A stretch of DNA of 64,000 nt from Nocardia jinanensis (GTDB lineage Bacteria > Actinomycetota > Actinomycetes > Mycobacteriales > Mycobacteriaceae): contig NZ_BMMH01000006.1 of NCBI RefSeq assembly GCF_014645735.1, positions 1 to 64,000 of the forward strand. Reading direction: 5' to 3'. Both the position numbers and the translations under genes were made by a program. Below are positions 61,760-64,000 of this stretch, piece by piece. The notes below the pieces were generated by a model that did no database searches, was not told the origin of the DNA, and saw only the letters and a list, made by a program, of their open reading frames with translations. Position 1 is the first letter of the stretch. Every line of letters begins with the position of its first letter.

Positions 61760-62658
61760 TCACAGCGTGGCGCGCTGGGCCTTCGCGGCTTCGCTCGCGG
61801 CTTTGCTGTGTTCCCGAGCCCGGGCCCAGTCCTGCTCCGACATCGATGTCAGGCCCGCGAAGGTGCCCGGGCCCGCCAGCATCTGACCGCCGTCCATGGC
61901 GATGGTCTGCCCGGTCAGGTACTCGCAGGCATCGGAGAGCAGGAATATCGTGAGATCGGCGAGCTCCTCGACCGTCCCCGTGCGGCCCATCGGGATCTGG
62001 TCGGGCTGGGTGGCGCCGACCGAACTCTTCTCGGTGGGATTCAGCATCTCCCAGGCGTAGTCGGTCGGGATCGGTCCCGCGGCAATGGCATTGAGCCTTA
62101 TTCCGTGCCGGGCCCACTCGACCGCGAGCGACATCGTCATGGCGTGAACGGCAGCCTTGGCCATGGCGGAGGGAACGACGAAGGCCGAACCCGTCCAGAT
62201 CCACGTTGTCAGCGTGGACAGCACGACCCCGGGGTCCCGTCCCGTATCCAGCGGCTGCCCGCCGCATGCGTGGTGTGGAAGGACCCGTTCATGACGGTCG
62301 ATGTCACCGCCGCATAGGCGCGCGGACTCAAGGACTCGGTCGGGGCGATGAAGTTGGCGGCCGCATTGTTGACAACGCTGGTCAGTGGGCCGTGTTCGGA
62401 CCAGATGTGGTCCATGGTGGCCGATACCAGGTCCGGGTCGCGCACATCGACGGTATGCCTGTGCACGGAGCCGGGCCGGGACGCCGAAGCATGCGCCGCG
62501 GCCTCTTCGAGCACCGCGGGCCGACGACCCCAGAGATGCACCTCCGCACCGTGATCTACCAAATGCCGTGCGACGCCCCGGCCGAGGCCGGTGCCGCCGC
62601 CGGTGATCAGTACTCGTTTGCCCGCGAGTGCGCGAGATGTGAAGGGTGAGACGGTCAA
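61760..62658 (-). pseudogene. SDR (2,4-dienoyl-CoA reductase-like) broken by a one-base frameshift
   Basis: The N-terminal two thirds (GKRVLITGGGTGLGRGVARHL, NNAAANF, SFHTTHAAG) are in one frame and end at a stop near 62209. The C-terminal part (VLSTLTTWIWTGSAFVVPSAMAKAAVHAMT, LTGQTIAMDGG) continues in the next frame down to 61760. The switch falls at the CCCCGGGG run at 62227-62234; one extra G in the coding strand would restore a continuous ~300-residue reductase. The usual YxxxK Tyr is replaced (VPSAMAK), as in dienoyl-CoA reductases. TTG 62658 is the likely start. Sequencing error in the run is an alternative. Confidence 0.8.
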
Positions 62659-62705
62659 GAGTTCGGTCCTGTCGATCGTATTGTCCCTGCGATGTAAATC
62701 ACATA

Positions 62706-62721
62706 CCATTTGACTAGTTAA
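62706..62721. promoter_or_regulatory. Weak operator-like site in a divergent promoter
   Basis: CCATTTGACTAGTTAA matches only the TAA half of the repeat. It includes a near-palindrome TTGACTAGTTAA. It lies between the broken SDR and the NTF2-like gene, where an operator would be expected. Confidence 0.4.
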
Positions 62722-62756
62722 TTTTATCCTGCGCAACGCTGCGAAAGGAACACCAC

Positions 62757-63296
62757 GTGGCTACATTCTCGACCTTTCATGAAACACGGAGTCGTCTGGA
62801 GAAATTGATCGCCGCCACCGAGACGCCCCGGTGGCGGCGGGGCCTGGAGGGCTTCCTCCAGCACTGGTGGGCCGAAGTCATCGGTGACCTCGACGCCGCG
62901 ATGACAGTCTTCCCAGCGGAAGTGGTGTTCCGTACCTACGGTTCGATGGGCACCTCGTCCGAGTCCACAGTCGAGCAGCGGCGGGAGGTATATCAGGCCA
63001 TCCTGGACGCCGGCATGTGCGCCGGCGGATCCTGGGACAACGAACAATTCCTCTTCGGCGACTCGGGCATTCTGATGGAAGCCACCTGGTCCTTCGTGCA
63101 CTACGGCGCGCTGATTCCGGACCATCCGGAGCCACTGGACCCTGCCGGGCTGTACTTCGTTCAACGCCCGCTCTGCCTGCTGCTGCCGTTGACCGAGGAC
63201 GGCCACTTGAAGGGCGAGATTCTCTACACCGCCCATCCGAGCCTGGTCGAGCCGCTCGATCCCGCTCGCAAGGACGATCTGCTGGGGGTTGTGTAG
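62757..63296 (+). CDS. NTF2/SnoaL-like protein preceding a Rieske oxygenase
   Basis: A 179-residue protein of alpha+beta composition. FLQHWWAEVIGDLDAAMTVFPAEVVFRTYG near 33-62 resembles the opening helix-strand of NTF2-like domains, and DSGILMEATWSFVHYG near 101-116 resembles a barrel strand. Beta subunits of ring-hydroxylating dioxygenases share this fold and size, but the sequence is not a clear match, and beta normally follows alpha. GTG 62757 has AAAGGA seven bases upstream. The Rieske gene starts two bases after its stop, so the products probably act together. Confidence 0.7.
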   Translation: MATFSTFHETRSRLEKLIAATETPRWRRGLEGFLQHWWAEVIGDLDAAMTVFPAEVVFRTYGSMGTSSESTVEQRREVYQAILDAGMCAGGSWDNEQFLFGDSGILMEATWSFVHYGALIPDHPEPLDPAGLYFVQRPLCLLLPLTEDGHLKGEILYTAHPSLVEPLDPARKDDLLGVV

Positions 63297-63298
63297 CA

Positions 63299-64000
63299 AT
63301 GTCGACCGCAAGCCTGCCGCGCGGCGGCATCTCGACCACCCTCCCCGATGGCACCGCCGTGTCCGACCTCATCCATCGCGATAGTCGTGAGGTCGCGATG
63401 CGGGTGCTGGTGGATCCGGACGTGTACCGATTGGAGTTGCAGCGACTGTTCGGCAGTACCTGGAACGTGGTCGGACATGTGACCGAGATTCCGAACACAG
63501 GGGATTTCGTCACCAGATACATCGGCGAGGACCCGGTCATCGTGGTGCGCGACCGCGCCGGGGACATCCAGGTACTGCTGAACGTCTGCCAGCACCGAGG
63601 GATGCCGGTGTGCCGGTCCGAAGCGGGCACCGCGACTCAATTCCGGTGTATCTACCACGGCTGGGTCTACGACGAGCGGGGCAAGTTCCTCGGATCGCCG
63701 GTCGCCAACCAGCAGATGCACGGCGATATCCTCTCGAAGAGCCAACTCGGTCTGCGTCGGGCACGGGTCGGCACGCGCGCCGGGCTGATCTTCGCCACCT
63801 TGGACCAGGACGTGCCGCCGCTGGACGAGCATCTCGGTGAAATGGCCTGGTATCTGGATCTTTTCTTCGACATCAGCGAGGAAGGGCTGGAGGTCGTCGG
63901 ACCACCACAGCGGTTCACCATTCGGGGCAACTGGAAACTCGCCGCCGAACAGTTCGTGGGCGGCGACGGCTACCACGCGCTCTCGCTGCACCGTTCGCAG
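63299..64000 (+). CDS. Rieske ring-hydroxylating oxygenase alpha subunit (5' part)
   Basis: The first 234 residues of a Rieske non-haem iron oxygenase; the gene runs off the window. The 2Fe-2S site is canonical: CQH and CIYH separated by 17 residues, near 94-117. The start of the catalytic domain reads NWKLAAEQFVGGDGYHALSLH near 210-230, with the D-x-Y-H-x4-H iron motif; the usual EN before it is EQ. It would hydroxylate an aromatic or alicyclic ring using electrons from a ferredoxin, perhaps the one at 58243. The truncation is only the window edge. Confidence 0.93.
   Translation, partial: MSTASLPRGGISTTLPDGTAVSDLIHRDSREVAMRVLVDPDVYRLELQRLFGSTWNVVGHVTEIPNTGDFVTRYIGEDPVIVVRDRAGDIQVLLNVCQHRGMPVCRSEAGTATQFRCIYHGWVYDERGKFLGSPVANQQMHGDILSKSQLGLRRARVGTRAGLIFATLDQDVPPLDEHLGEMAWYLDLFFDISEEGLEVVGPPQRFTIRGNWKLAAEQFVGGDGYHALSLHRSQ

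Noticed and set aside
1..64000. Mobile element, CRISPR array or tRNA-linked integration site
   Set aside because: No transposase, integrase, regular direct-repeat array, tRNA-like cloverleaf or long terminal repeats were seen; gene content and codon use are even throughout.

Overview
The window is high-GC DNA from a mycolata-type actinobacterium, probably Nocardia- or Rhodococcus-like. That placement is inferred from strong GC3 bias, GTG/TTG starts, four F420-type LLM oxidoreductases, Ltp2/DUF35 thiolase pairs and a fused Liv transporter. About 64 protein genes are packed into short operons. I saw no tRNA, rRNA, CRISPR array, insertion sequence or integrase. Nearly every gene belongs to catabolism of an organic acid through CoA esters, so the window reads as a catabolic island rather than housekeeping DNA.

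Layout. 0-9.7 kb: two P450/SDR units, an HTH protein with a TetR regulator, an amidohydrolase and small redox genes. 9.7-14.3 kb: a Liv-type ABC importer (LivF, a LivH-LivM-LivG triple fusion and a binding lipoprotein). 14.4-23 kb: CoA-transferase, aldehyde dehydrogenase, SDR, TetR regulator, an acyl-CoA dehydrogenase pair, enoyl-CoA hydratase and a MaoC-like pair. 23-31 kb: hydrolase, LLM enzyme, ACAD11-like dehydrogenase with a phosphotransferase, SDR, third P450 and another dehydrogenase. 31-36 kb: two cysteine-less thiolase-like proteins, each near a zinc-ribbon DUF35 protein. 36-42 kb: three LLM enzymes, a 53-residue protein, two hotdog proteins and a SnoaL-like protein. 42-48 kb: ferredoxin, dehydrogenase, a cysteine-less HMG-CoA-synthase-like/DUF35 fusion, a genuine thiolase and an acyl-CoA synthetase. 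48-58 kb: aldo-keto reductase, intradiol dioxygenase, second amidohydrolase, two dehydrogenases, CoA-transferase and HMG-CoA-lyase-like enzyme. 58-64 kb: second ferredoxin, acyl-CoA synthetase, third amidohydrolase, a frameshifted SDR and the start of a Rieske oxygenase running off the end.

How the parts may work together (inference): the importer brings in a substrate; ligases and CoA-transferases activate it; P450s with 3Fe-4S ferredoxins and the Rieske enzyme hydroxylate it; dehydrogenases, hydratases and SDRs carry out beta-oxidation; Ltp2/DUF35 pairs and the HMG-CoA-lyase-like enzyme cleave C-C bonds; the intradiol dioxygenase and amidohydrolases handle aromatic or decarboxylation steps. 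The logic resembles cholesterol side-chain catabolism, but the ring-degradation genes of that pathway are absent here. The substrate is unknown.

The most striking signal lies between the genes. A 16-bp inverted repeat, TTA-N10-TAA (best form TTAACC-N4-GGCTAA), occurs in AT-rich promoter islands before most operons: eight exact copies and about seven near copies. Short divergent intergenic regions carry one copy, while long ones carry two, one beside each promoter. This suggests one repressor controls the whole island; the TetR protein at 18.1 kb is the best candidate.
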